Source: an uncultured Chlorobiaceae bacterium
Lineage (GTDB): Bacteria; Bacteroidota; Chlorobiia; Chlorobiales; Chlorobiaceae
Direction of reading: 5' to 3'
Assembly: GCA_903824045.1 (NCBI GenBank)
Contig: CAIJVD010000007.1
Span: 1-51,040 of the forward strand
Length of the DNA stretch: 51,040 nt
Below the pieces are notes generated by a model that was not told the DNA's origin, made no database searches, and worked only from the letters and a program-made list of their open reading frames with translations. Each line of letters starts with the position of its first letter. Within the stretch, counting starts at the first letter, position 1. This document shows positions 6,767 through 15,732 of the stretch, piece after piece. A program made the position numbers and the translations under genes.

Positions 6767-7387
6767 ATGAGCGAACACAACAAGCGCCTTTCAATAATGC
6801 AGTTACTGGTGGCTATGATTGTTATCTGCGTAATAGCTTTTGGTACATGGAGCATCGTCACAAACCAAAATATATGGCCAAGAAGCGAAGCTCTTCAGAA
6901 AGCGCTCACCACAATGTGTTATCAAAAGCTGTCCGACCGTTCCATTGTAGCAAGTGTAATCCTCAATAATTTTATAGAAACGCGTTGGAGTGCCTCTATG
7001 TGGAGCGGTGTATACTGGGGCTGCACGTTTGCATCAGCGTTGCTTAGTGCATTGGCGGCACTGACCCTGAAGCTTGAATCGTTCATACGAAGTGAAGAAG
7101 CGAAGAAGGATATGGCCGCAGTATTCTCGATAGCCGCTGCTCTCCTTATAACCATATCAACAAGTGGCGATTTTCAACGGAAATGGCAGGCTAATCGAAT
7201 AGCAGCAGCCGAATTGGAGAAAGTTGGATATGAATTCCTTGAAGCGAACGGTGACCAAGCACGTTCTTATTTGGCGAAAGTCGGAAACATCCTGTTGCGG
7301 AGGCAAATGGCAATAGTTGGAGGAACTGAAAATGACAAGTTACTTTCTGAGCCGGAAGCGGCTGCGGGCAAGGATCAAAAGCAATAA
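6767..7387 (+). CDS. SLATT-like membrane protein of unknown function
   Basis: A 206-residue protein with an excellent ribosome site (AGGAGG about 6 nt before the ATG). Hydrophobic segments lie near residues 10-31, 82-103 and 117-134, followed by an amphipathic cytoplasmic helix containing FQRKWQANRIAAAELEKVGY and YLAKVGNILLRRQ. Two close membrane segments followed by a W..NR..A..LE helix recall SLATT/DUF4231 proteins, the predicted pore-forming effectors of nucleotide-signalling defence systems. The match is by eye and weak. No nucleotide cyclase or SLOG partner gene is adjacent. Nearby cargo (protease, TIR-like protein, restriction-modification) supports a defence setting. Confidence 0.55.
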   Translation: MSEHNKRLSIMQLLVAMIVICVIAFGTWSIVTNQNIWPRSEALQKALTTMCYQKLSDRSIVASVILNNFIETRWSASMWSGVYWGCTFASALLSALAALTLKLESFIRSEEAKKDMAAVFSIAAALLITISTSGDFQRKWQANRIAAAELEKVGYEFLEANGDQARSYLAKVGNILLRRQMAIVGGTENDKLLSEPEAAAGKDQKQ

Positions 7388-7891
7388 TGACTGAAGCAAT
7401 TCGCTTCGGATGTACTGAAGGGGCGGACGGTATTCATTTCATTCAGTTCATGCTTTGAGGGGGTGCTGGAAATTTTGAGCGCGCCGATGAAAACCAGCAG
7501 AGAGTAGGGTATGCAAGTTACTCACATGAAAGGCACAACCACCCTTCACACCCCGAGTCATGCCTCGATAGCCAGCAATGGAATGGGGAAGCGTTGACAG
7601 GGGAAAGCGCAGGTTCCCTATTGATCTTCAACCGCCAGACCGCTGTCCATAAATCCCAATAACTCCATTCAAAACAGTCCGTTATCCGCTATTTCAACAC
7701 CGAGGGGACGTTCGTAACAAACTCTACTTGTTTCCCACAGTTCAGCTTCAGAATTTGCTTCCGGTGGTTATTGATCTCTCCCCCCAGTTTCATTCTTAGC
7801 GATATCCATACCGTTTCCGTAATTTATTTCTGCTGGCGATGGTTCACGATCTCTTGCGAAAGATCGGTGGCCTGATTTCGAAACTTAAGAA
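7388..7891. other. Non-coding stretch with the left flanking repeat
   Basis: About 500 bp without a supported gene. Positions 7480-7730 are the left copy of a direct repeat whose right copy is at 9375-9610. The last 160 bp before the next gene show nothing I can name. Confidence 0.5.
7480..7730 (+). repeat. Direct repeat A, left copy (about 235 bp plus target-like tail)
   Basis: Begins GCGCCGATGAAAACCAG (7481) and shares long near-identical runs with 9375-9610, including CCGAGTCATGCCTCGATA, CAGCAATGGAATGGGGAAGC and CAATAACTCCATTCAAAACA. It ends CGAGGGGACGTTCG followed by TAACAAACTCTACTTG. The first 140 bp also match the 5' part of the group II intron at 9612, so the repeat probably derives from an intron end plus flanking DNA. 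Confidence 0.75.
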
Positions 7892-9274
7892 ATGCGTGGG
7901 TGTATGACAGAGCAGGAACTTCTCATGGTTTTGGCCGAAGGTGAAGGCTATCGCATTGAATTCAAGGAGCAGCTCTCCAACCTTGACAAGGAGTTTGTTG
8001 GATTTGCTAATGCTTCAGGCGGGTTCATTTTTCTGGGAATCGCAGACGACAAGAGTGTCAAAGGTTTTGATATAACCAATAAAGTCAAGTCGCAGATACA
8101 GGATATTGCCCGCAATTGTGATCCGCCCGTACAGATTCTTTTTGAGGAGTTTCAGAACATTTTGATCGTCGAGGTTCGGGAAGGAACGGACAAACCATAT
8201 CGCTGTACATCTGGTTTCTATAATCGAACCGGCCCCAATGCTCAGAAGATGAATCGGGATGAGATTCTGGAGTTTGTGAAATCCGAAGGCAAGGTCCGCT
8301 TCGATGAGTTGATCAAGCGTGATTTTAGTGCTGATGATTTCGATGAAACAAAATTCGATCAATTTTTACGTAAGGCTGGAATTTCCAGGGTTATGGAAAC
8401 GACCTCCATGCTGAGGAACCTGCACGCGGCAGAAATACAGCAGAGCCAATGCTTCTATTACAACACCGCTGTGCTTTTCTTTTCGAGGAACCTTGCGGAT
8501 CACTACTTTCATACCTGTGTAACCTGCGCTATATATAAAGGTGTGGACAAGGTGACCGTGCTCGATCGAAAGGATTTTAACCGTGACATTGTCGAAAGCA
8601 TTGATGAGGCAGTGCTCTATCTCAAGCAGCATCTTAAAGTTCGCTATGAGTTTGACGGATCTCCGGCGCGCAGGGAGATTCCGGAAATTCCTTATGAAGC
8701 TCTTCGCGAAGCGATCATCAACGCAGTGATCCATCGGGACTATTTTGAAAAGGGTGCCAATGTCATGATTGAAATTTATGATGACCGGGTGGAGATAACC
8801 AGTCCGGGAGGGTTGCCCAAAGGTCTTAAGGTTGAAGATTTCGGTAAGGTGAGCCTGCTGCGAAATCCTAACATCGCCAACCTGATGCAGCGGATTGAGT
8901 ACATAGAAAAGATGGGTACCGGTGTGATGCGAATGCAAAAACTGTTGGCGGAGGCAGGCCTTGAACCCCTGAAATACGAGTTCTCCGGCTTTGTACGCGC
9001 AGTATTTCGTCGTTTTCCGGTTACCGAGCAAGCTACCGAGCAAGCTACCGAGCAAGTCGGGGGGGAGAAGCTGCACGCCATATTGGATTTTTGTTCTGAG
9101 GCCAGAAGCAGAGAAGAGATTCAGGTATTCTTGGGGTTAAAGCACCGAGAACATTTCCGGGCAGAGATTCTGGCACCTTTGCTCAAAGCTGGTTTGCTGG
9201 TTCCAACGATACCTGACAAACAGAACAGTCCCAAGCAAAAATATATTACAGTGAGGTCGTTGTGGAATGAGTAA
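7892..9274 (+). CDS. AlbA/Schlafen-type putative DNA-binding protein with GHKL ATPase domain
   Basis: A 460-residue protein. Residues 12-125 form an AlbA_2 (Schlafen-like) domain, with YRIEFKEQLSN and FANASGGFIFLGIADD; the RTGPNAQKMNRDEI block follows. A middle region precedes a GHKL-type ATPase segment with EALREAIINAVIHRDYF (about 275-291), ITSPGGLPKGL and MGTGVMRM. Then comes the linker VTEQATEQATEQ and a winged-helix C-terminus. This is the RecG-like HATPase_c_4 architecture common in mobile and defence regions; its substrate is unknown. ATG 7892 and ATG 7904 (MTEQELL) are both possible and neither has a strong ribosome site. It is flanked by 240-bp direct repeats and may have been moved or amplified by them. 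Confidence 0.8.
   Translation: MRGCMTEQELLMVLAEGEGYRIEFKEQLSNLDKEFVGFANASGGFIFLGIADDKSVKGFDITNKVKSQIQDIARNCDPPVQILFEEFQNILIVEVREGTDKPYRCTSGFYNRTGPNAQKMNRDEILEFVKSEGKVRFDELIKRDFSADDFDETKFDQFLRKAGISRVMETTSMLRNLHAAEIQQSQCFYYNTAVLFFSRNLADHYFHTCVTCAIYKGVDKVTVLDRKDFNRDIVESIDEAVLYLKQHLKVRYEFDGSPARREIPEIPYEALREAIINAVIHRDYFEKGANVMIEIYDDRVEITSPGGLPKGLKVEDFGKVSLLRNPNIANLMQRIEYIEKMGTGVMRMQKLLAEAGLEPLKYEFSGFVRAVFRRFPVTEQATEQATEQVGGEKLHAILDFCSEARSREEIQVFLGLKHREHFRAEILAPLLKAGLLVPTIPDKQNSPKQKYITVRSLWNE
9041..9061 (+). repeat. In-gene 12-bp tandem repeat encoding TEQA
   Basis: ACCGAGCAAGCT is repeated (9022-9057 region) and encodes the linker TEQATEQATEQ between ATPase and winged-helix domains. Such in-frame repeats are typical of this protein family and can vary in copy number by slippage. 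Confidence 0.6.
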
Positions 9275-9374
9275 GTACAATAACCCGAAGCTACTCATGG
9301 CCTGCTCTGCCGATAGCTAACATAACAGTTAAAGTTCGATAGCCGTTCAGGGGTGGGATGCAGGACATCCAGTA

Positions 9375-9610
9375 AGCGCCGATAAAAACTGGTAGAAAGT
9401 AGAATATGCAAGTTACTCACATGAAAAGCATAGCCAGCCATCATAGCCCCGAGTCATGCCTCGATATCCAGCAATGGAATGGGGAAGCGTTGACAGGGGA
9501 AAACACAGGCGTCCTATTGAGTTCCAACCGCCAGACCGCTGTTCCTAAACCCCAATAACTCCATTCAAAACAGCCCGTTATCCGCTTTTTCAACAACGAG
9601 GGGACGTTCG
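9375..9610 (+). repeat. Direct repeat A, right copy
   Basis: The right partner of 7480-7714, about 1.9 kb away in the same orientation. It also ends CGAGGGGACGTTCG (9598-9610). Here the end is followed by GAAAGCGCCGATTAAAACCG, the presumed 5' part of the group II intron, instead of TAACAAACTCTACTTG. Confidence 0.75.
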
Positions 9611-9957
9611 GAAAGCGCCGATTAAAACCGGTAGAAAGTAAAGAATGCAAGAGTCTTATATGAAAGGTTTAGCCAGCCATCATAGCCCCGAGTCAAGCCT
9701 CGATCGTCAGCAATGCGATGGTGAAAAGCGTTGACAGGGGAAAGCGCAGGCGCTGTAATGAGTTCCGAAATTACCCCAATCCGTAGGCATACCTTATTGA
9801 ACGAAAGGGAAAGCAACACTGACCGTACTGTTATGGCGAGGTATGGTTGGCTACGGCGGAATTAAAGACCAGCAGCATGTGTGGACGCTTTCTACACGGG
9901 AATCGGGAGACCCGGCAAGCTCCCTGGCCAAAGGCAAAAGGCAGGAGGGTAGTATCA

Positions 9958-11482
9958 ATGAAGGAGAGAACCCGAAGAATTGATGCAGAAGCGAACCGGG
10001 AGTCGGACGGTGTAATAGTACCCGAGAAGGAGCCGAACAGAGAAACCCCTGTTTCGACGGAGGCTGTGGAGGTAAGGACACCGGCCAGGAGGAACGCCGG
10101 AGAAGAACCCAGCAGCCGGATACAGAGCCGGAACATGGTGTCGTTCGGACTCGAAGGCGTGCGAACACGAGCCAAAACTGATCCCGACTCGTCGGGACTG
10201 CTTTACTGCACTGCTGCACCACATCACTCCTGAACTGCTCCGCCAAAGCTTTTATGAGCTGAATCGTAAAGCAGCGCCGGGAATCGACGGTGTGACATGG
10301 CAGGGTTACGAAGAGCGGCTTGAAGAACGCCTGCCGACCCTGCACACAGAAATCCACAAAGGCAGCTATCGAGCAAAACCGGTACTGAGGACGTATATCC
10401 CGAAAGCCGATGGTCATAAACGCCCTCTGGGCATAACGGCCATAGAAGACAAGCTTGTCCAACAAGCCGTAGTCAATGTGCTGACGGTGATATATGAAAC
10501 AGAATTCTATGGATTCTCCTACGGATACCGGCCCGGTCGAAGCCAGCACGGAGCGCTGGATGCCTTGGCAACAGCCATTCTGACGAAGCGCATTAACTGG
10601 ATACTGGATGCAGACCTGCAAGGATTCTTTGACAGCATACCGCATGAACGCCTGCTCGAATTCATCAGAAAACGAGTTGGAGACAAACGGATACTGCGCC
10701 TGATCAGCAAATGGCTGAAGACGGGATACAGCGAAGACGGACGCATCTATCGGCAAACAGTAGGCACACCACAGGGGTCGGTGATTTCGCCGCTGCTGGC
10801 CAACATCTATCTTCATTACGCACTGGACGAATGGGTGGAAAATGAACGACGAACCCGTCCAAACGGGGAAGTCATCATTGTGAGATACGCCGATGATATG
10901 GTATTGGGCTTCCAGTACAAGAACGAGGCGGAACGATATCTTGCAGCCCTGAAAGAACAGTTGTCCGGTTACGGCTTGACACTGCACCCTGAGAAAACCC
11001 GTCTGAAAGAGTTCGGTCGATATGCCGCAGAAGGACGGAAGAAACGGGGAGAGGGAAAACCGGAAGGATTTGATTTTCTGGGGTTTACACACCTGTGCAG
11101 CAAGAACCGGAAAGGAGGCTACTTTCTGAGACGGAAGACCATAAGCAAACGACTGCGCCAAACGATACGGGAAGTCAAGGATGCCCTCAGGATGAGGATG
11201 CACGCACCCATAAAAGAGACAGGAATCTGGCTGAAAAGTGTTGTGCTGGGTTACGGGCAATACTTTGGCGTACCGGGAAACATCAAGGCCCTGAAAAGCT
11301 TCAGAGACCTTGTGGCCAAAGCGTGGTACTGGAGCCTGAGGCGCCGTAGCCAGAAAGGAACAGCTATGACCTGGCAACGATTTACGCCCATCGTAGATGC
11401 TTATCTCCCGCGCCTCCGACTATGCCACGACTTCCCGGAGGTACGATTCGCCATCACTCAAGGCAGGAGCCGTATGCGGTAG
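9958..11482 (+). pseudogene. ltrA: Group II intron reverse transcriptase/maturase (LtrA type), frameshifted
   Basis: It would copy the intron RNA and assist its splicing. ATG 9958 with ribosome site GGAGGG starts MKERTRRIDAEANRESDG, and that frame runs to about 10180. From there the protein continues in the next frame with FTALLHHITPELLRQSFYEL, AAPGIDGVTW, the catalytic YADD, GTPQGSVISPLLANIYL and an intact maturase region to 11482. The break coincides exactly with a 16-bp palindrome (10182-10197); removing it rejoins the frames as AKTDCFTALLHH. A GTG at 10292 leaves a 396-residue frame, but this lacks the N-terminal RT0 region, so activity is unlikely. A sequencing error is unlikely given the palindrome. 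Confidence 0.85.
10182..10197. repeat. 16-bp palindrome inserted in the reverse transcriptase gene
   Basis: TCCCGACTCGTCGGGA is a perfect 7-bp inverted repeat around TC. It is one of three related palindromes in the accessory region. Deleting exactly these bases restores the reading frame from ACTGA to CTGCTTT. Confidence 0.75.
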
Positions 11483-11500
11483 TTCCGCACGTACGGATCT
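11467..11500 (+). ncRNA. Group II intron domain V
   Basis: A 34-nt hairpin beginning GAGCCGTATGCGG, with loop TAGT and a return strand CCGCACGTACGGATCT. The usual family sequence has CGGUUCU at the end; here it is CGGATCT, which places an A opposite the G of the catalytic AGC triad. Confidence 0.75.
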
Positions 11501-11756
11501 GTGCGGGGGGTGCCGGGTAACAGGCATCCCTACCGCGACTGAAAACATCGACTTGTGAGCGTAACTCAATATTAGGTCTTTAAATCTCTATGGTTTGCTT
11601 CACAGAACGTCGAGGCACCGATTGGTGAGTGTGCCATCGAAATAGTTATCAGGAAGCGTTAAAATGCCTGAGGGTGGGCACGTTGTTCAATAGCTGCAAT
11701 AGCGAGGAGATACCAAGAGGCGGATGTGCGAGAAATAGCTGCAGTTTGAGGTTAGT

Positions 11757-11787
11757 TTGAGGAGTTACAAGTCCAGTAACTCCTCAA
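11757..11787 (-). terminator. Strong hairpin downstream of guaA
   Basis: TTGAGGAGTTAC and GTAACTCCTCAA form a perfect 12-bp stem with a 7-nt loop, 25 nt after the guaA stop. There is no clear U tract on the minus strand, so it may be an RNA-stabilising hairpin or a weak terminator. The rest of 11540-11812 shows no gene. Confidence 0.5.
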
Positions 11788-11812
11788 AAAATAAGTAGTT
11801 AAAAAATCTAAA

Positions 11813-13354
11813 TTATTCCCACTCGATTGTTGCCGGGGGTTTCGATGATATATCGTAGGCGACGCGGTTGATGCCTCGGACTTCGTTGATGATGCGGTTT
11901 GAGACGCGGGCGAGGAAGTCGTGCGGAAGCGGAGCCCAGTCGGCAGTCATACCGTCCGATGATTCGACAGCTCTGAGGGCAAGAACGTTTTCGTAGGTTC
12001 GCTTGTCGCCCATGACGCCGACCGACTGCACCGGGAGCAGAACGGAGAATGCCTGCCATACCTGCTGATAGAGTCCGCTGGTTTTCAGTTCGTCGATATA
12101 GATTTCATCTGCCTCACGAAGGATGTCGAGCCGTTCCCTGGTGATTGAGCCGAGCACCCTGACCGCAAGCCCTGGGCCGGGAAAGGGGTGGCGCATGAGG
12201 ATGTCCTCTGCGATGCCGAGTTCCCGCCCGACTGAACGCACCTCATCCTTGAAGAGCTCGCGCAGCGGTTCAATCAGCTTGAGCTTCATGCGTTTTGGCA
12301 GGCCACCGACATTGTGGTGCGACTTGATGGTTTCGGACGGTCCTTTGACGCTTATGCTTTCAATAACATCAGGATAGAGGGTGCCCTGCACGAGGAATTT
12401 TTCCTGGTGCATGTGCTCTTCGAAGACCTGGATAAAGGTTCTGCCAATAATTTTTCGCTTCTTTTCCGGAGATGCGACGCTTTTAAGGCGGTTCAGGAAG
12501 AGATCGGTGGAATTGGCAAGAGTTATTTTCAGGCCGAGGGGCTTGAGGAAGCTCATCACTCGTTCTGCTTCGTTTTTCCGGAGCAGTCCGTTGTCGACAA
12601 AGACGCAGTGGAGCTGCTTGCCAATCGCCTTGCTTACCAGCACTGCGGCAACGGTTGAGTCAACACCGCCGCTGATTCCGCAAATAACGGTTTCGTTGCC
12701 GGCTTTGCGGCGGATCTCATCAATCTGGTGATCGATAAAGCTTTTAGACGACCAGTCCGGTTTGATGCCTGCGATATCGATCAGGAAGTTCGAAAGCAGT
12801 TGGCGGCCGTAGAGGGTGTGCTGCACTTCGGGGTGAAACTGCAGTGCGTAGATTTTCAGGGCGCCTTTGCTGCCGTAGGTCTCCAGGGCGCACATTTCGG
12901 AATTTCCGCTGCTCGCCGTTACCCGGAACCCTTCAGGAAGCCTGGTTACCTTGTCGCCGTGGCTCATCCAGACGTCGGAGTCGGGAATGTTGTGAAAGAG
13001 CATGCTCTCATGATCGCCGTCACGCTTGATGAGGATTTTGGCACGACCGAACTCCTGTTTCGAAGAGCTGGCAACTTCACCGCCAAAATGTTTGGCGATG
13101 GCCTGAAGGCCATAGCAGATGCCGAGTATCGGGATGCCGAGCGAAAAGATACCGGGGTCGGGCAGTATGGCCGATTCGTCATAGACGCTGGTCGGTCCTC
13201 CGGAGAGGATGATCGCTCCTGGGTTGTGCTCCCTGACGGTTACCGGAGAGGTATTGTAGGGAAGAATCTCAGAATAGATGCCCAGTTCACGGATACGACG
13301 GGCGATCAACTGGGTGTATTGTGACCCGAAATCCAGTACTAATACCGATTGCAT
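11813..13354 (-). CDS. guaA: GMP synthase (glutamine-hydrolysing)
   Basis: It converts XMP to GMP with ATP and the amide nitrogen of glutamine, the last step of de novo guanine nucleotide synthesis, in the cytoplasm. At 513 residues it is full length. The N-terminal class I amidotransferase domain has the nucleophile Cys80 in [11 protein letters not shown] and the His of FHPEVQHT. The ATP-pyrophosphatase domain has [12 protein letters not shown]. The C-terminal dimerisation domain ends with [13 protein letters not shown], the conserved end of GuaA. It lies 34 bp after the penicillin-binding protein gene on the same strand and is probably cotranscribed with it. Antisense frames over it are shadows. 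Confidence 0.97.
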   Translation of the reverse strand: MQSVLVLDFGSQYTQLIARRIRELGIYSEILPYNTSPVTVREHNPGAIILSGGPTSVYDESAILPDPGIFSLGIPILGICYGLQAIAKHFGGEVASSSKQEFGRAKILIKRDGDHESMLFHNIPDSDVWMSHGDKVTRLPEGFRVTASSGNSEMCALETYGSKGALKIYALQFHPEVQHTLYGRQLLSNFLIDIAGIKPDWSSKSFIDHQIDEIRRKAGNETVICGISGGVDSTVAAVLVSKAIGKQLHCVFVDNGLLRKNEAERVMSFLKPLGLKITLANSTDLFLNRLKSVASPEKKRKIIGRTFIQVFEEHMHQEKFLVQGTLYPDVIESISVKGPSETIKSHHNVGGLPKRMKLKLIEPLRELFKDEVRSVGRELGIAEDILMRHPFPGPGLAVRVLGSITRERLDILREADEIYIDELKTSGLYQQVWQAFSVLLPVQSVGVMGDKRTYENVLALRAVESSDGMTADWAPLPHDFLARVSNRIINEVRGINRVAYDISSKPPATIEWE

Positions 13355-13388
13355 AAAAACGCGGTTGTTTGATTAAAGGAACAGGAAC

Positions 13389-15671
13389 TCAGTATGTCTT
13401 CTCCGGTTTCTTGCGTGGAGCCGGGGTTGGGTTTTTGGGTGCGGGTGCGGCTGATGGTACGGCACCTTCAGCAGGAGCTGTGAGGGTTTCTGCCGGCACA
13501 GCACTTTTTCCAGCAGCCCTGCCGGGGTTCGACTGATAGTATTTGAACCCTTTTGGGGTGAAGTATTCGATATAGACATCGTTGCCGAGCAGTTCCGATG
13601 GGGCGTTGGTTTGACCGGACATCGGCACCGCAATAACCGTCTCGGGAATATGGAAATACCTGTTTTCAAGCTTCAGTGAGGGGTCGCTGTAGCAGCGCTT
13701 CATGAACTTTGCCCAGATAGGCATGGCTGCGCGTGCGCCTTGGCCGTACTCCATCGAAGTGAACTTGATACGCTCGTCATCGAACCCTGTCCAGACCACG
13801 GCGACAAGCTGTGGAGTGAAGCCGGCAAACCAGGCGTCTCTCATGCTCTGGGTCGTGCCTGTTTTACCTGCCGCTTCGATGTCGAAACCGTAACGGGAGC
13901 GCATGGAGGCCGCCGTGCCTTTGTTGACGACATCCTTGAGCATTGAGACCATCACAAAGTTGGTTGTCGAATCAATAGCAAACCTGCGGTTTACACTTGA
14001 TTCCGATATCAGGTGGTTATGCTTGTCCTGCACCTTCAAAATCGACAGCGGTTCAGTCCATGTGCCGTTGTTGGCAAAGGTTGCATAGGCGCCGGCAAGC
14101 TCGAGCGGTGAGACTTCGGCGGTGCCGAGGGCGATGGAGAGGTTGGTGGGCATCGGCGAGTTGAGGCCCATTTTTCTTGCATAGGTGATGATTTCCGATG
14201 GGGAGAGCTGCTCGTAGGCGAGCCTGACGGTCACCTGGTTGAGCGAGCGGGTCAAGGCGGCACGCAGGGTGGTCATGCCTCCTGACGAACCGTCGGAGTT
14301 CCTCGGCGACCAGACGCCGTTGCCGCTTTTAAGCTGAAGCGGCTGGTCGAGCACCGTGAAGCTTGCCGGCAATCCCTTGTCGATCGCTGTCGTGTAGACA
14401 AATGGCTTGAAGGTAGACCCAGGCTGTCGCTTTGCCTGCCAGACATGGTCGAACTGGTACTTGTAGTCGTCAGGAGAGAGGCTGTTGCCGCCGAGCCATG
14501 CCTTGACGTGGCCATTGGTCGGGTCAATTGCCACCAGGGCTACCTGAATCCTCGTTTTCGAGCGCAGGAGCTCGTTGACCCAGGCCTGATCGGCCTTGAG
14601 CTGGGCCATTGTCTGCTGGTCGCTGAGTCCGTCCTCCTTAAGGCCCTTGTATCGTTCGCTCTCGGTGATGATCTGGTTTTTCAGCGATTCTGTCCAGTGC
14701 CATGAGCGGTCGAATGCGGCCTGAAGCTCACCAAGATGCTCTGTCGCTGCCTCCTGGGCGTAGCGTTGCATGCGGCTGTCGAGGGTCGTCTGGATGGAGA
14801 GACCGTCACGGTAGAGGTCGATGTTGCTCAGCATCGATGTCGGCTTGATGGTCTGGCGGATATACTCGGTAAAATATGGGGCCAGGCCCTGACGATTGAC
14901 GCCGGTGTATTTCAGCACAAGCGGCGTTCTCTTTGCTGCTGCCGCCTGTTTGGCGGTAATGAAATTTTCCTTTTCCATCAGGGAGAGGATGAGGTTCCTT
15001 CTTCCGATGGCATTGGCTGGTGATTTCGCGGGGTTATAGCCGGTAGGATTTTTCAGTGTTGCTATAAGCGAGGCGCTCTCCGGCAGCGTGAGCTGGTATG
15101 CCTGTTTGCCGAAATAGGTAAGGGCAGCGGCCTCAATGCCGTATGCCCCTGCTCCAAAATAGACGGTGTTGAGATAGAGGGCCAGAATCTCGTCTTTCGT
15201 ATAGGTCTTTTCGAGTTCGATTGCCGTTACCAGCTCCTTGAGCTTTCTGGTGACGGTGCGTTCCTGGCTCAGATAGAGATTTTTTGCAAGCTGCTGTGTA
15301 ATGGTGCTCGCACCCTGCCAGCGCCGACGACCCTTGATGATATTCTCTCCCATCGCCAGCGTCAGACGACGCAGATCAACGCCCCAGTGGCTGTAGAATG
15401 CCACATCTTCCGTTGCGATGAGGGCGTAGCGTGCCGACATCGGAATAGACTTGAGCGGAATAAACGTGCGGTTTTTCAGAAAGAACTTGTGCAGGAGTAC
15501 CCCGTCTTCCGAATAGACGAGGGAGGCCAGTTCAGGGTTGGGGTTTTCAAGCTCCTCGATGCTCGGCAGGCCGATAAGAGAGCCCGCTTCGCATGCTTTC
15601 GGCGTAGAAAGTGTGAAGGCGATGAGCGTAATGAAAAAGAGAAGAAGACTTCTGGAAAATAGTTTGCTCAC
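13389..15671 (-). CDS. Class A penicillin-binding protein (peptidoglycan glycosyltransferase/transpeptidase)
   Basis: It polymerises lipid II and crosslinks peptidoglycan at the outer face of the inner membrane. One N-terminal anchor (SRSLLLFFITLIAFTL) precedes the GT51 domain with catalytic ATEDVAFYSHWGVD and GASTITQQLAKNLYLS. The transpeptidase domain has GSTFKP (nucleophile Ser in STFK), SLNQ and KTGTTQ. The C-terminal tail is rich in Pro and Ala (AAPAPKNPTPAPRKKPEK). The frame is open to an ATG at 15797, but that start would overlap the upstream gene by 65 bp and add 42 residues before the anchor. I prefer GTG 15671 (about 760 residues), although its ribosome site is weak. It belongs to the PBP1A/PbpC-like group. 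Confidence 0.92.
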   Translation of the reverse strand: MSKLFSRSLLLFFITLIAFTLSTPKACEAGSLIGLPSIEELENPNPELASLVYSEDGVLLHKFFLKNRTFIPLKSIPMSARYALIATEDVAFYSHWGVDLRRLTLAMGENIIKGRRRWQGASTITQQLAKNLYLSQERTVTRKLKELVTAIELEKTYTKDEILALYLNTVYFGAGAYGIEAAALTYFGKQAYQLTLPESASLIATLKNPTGYNPAKSPANAIGRRNLILSLMEKENFITAKQAAAAKRTPLVLKYTGVNRQGLAPYFTEYIRQTIKPTSMLSNIDLYRDGLSIQTTLDSRMQRYAQEAATEHLGELQAAFDRSWHWTESLKNQIITESERYKGLKEDGLSDQQTMAQLKADQAWVNELLRSKTRIQVALVAIDPTNGHVKAWLGGNSLSPDDYKYQFDHVWQAKRQPGSTFKPFVYTTAIDKGLPASFTVLDQPLQLKSGNGVWSPRNSDGSSGGMTTLRAALTRSLNQVTVRLAYEQLSPSEIITYARKMGLNSPMPTNLSIALGTAEVSPLELAGAYATFANNGTWTEPLSILKVQDKHNHLISESSVNRRFAIDSTTNFVMVSMLKDVVNKGTAASMRSRYGFDIEAAGKTGTTQSMRDAWFAGFTPQLVAVVWTGFDDERIKFTSMEYGQGARAAMPIWAKFMKRCYSDPSLKLENRYFHIPETVIAVPMSGQTNAPSELLGNDVYIEYFTPKGFKYYQSNPGRAAGKSAVPAETLTAPAEGAVPSAAPAPKNPTPAPRKKPEKTY

Positions 15672-15732
15672 TGTAGCGATTGATCTTAGGGTTTTATCCG
15701 GCAGTTTATGTGCCGAAAGCCGGAGATGGAGA

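Larger units (their letters stand above)
9612..11539 (+). mobile_element. Degenerate group II intron
   Basis: About 1.93 kb. The 3' part is clear: a 34-nt domain V hairpin (11467-11500), a domain VI-like hairpin, and an end near CCGCGAC (11533-11539). The reverse transcriptase lies in the expected domain IV position. The 5' boundary is set at the transition from the repeat ending ACGTTCG to GAAAGCGCCGATT; it does not show a classical GUGYG start, so it is uncertain by tens of bases or more. A frameshift in the reverse transcriptase and a G-A mismatch at the catalytic triad of domain V suggest a dead copy. Confidence 0.65.

Noticed and set aside
9022-9057. Tandem 12-bp units as a CRISPR-like or minisatellite array
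   Set aside because: Only three units, in frame, coding a linker known in this protein family.
9851-11377. A 508-codon minus-strand open frame
   Set aside because: It is antisense to the reverse transcriptase, which has all its motifs; the antisense protein has no family features and no ribosome site.
1-11812. Prophage or conjugative element
   Set aside because: No capsid, terminase, portal, integrase, relaxase or conjugation gene is visible; integron, IS and intron parts explain the region.
12728-13324. A 198-codon plus-strand frame
   Set aside because: It lies opposite guaA, whose catalytic motifs are intact; it is a codon-bias shadow.
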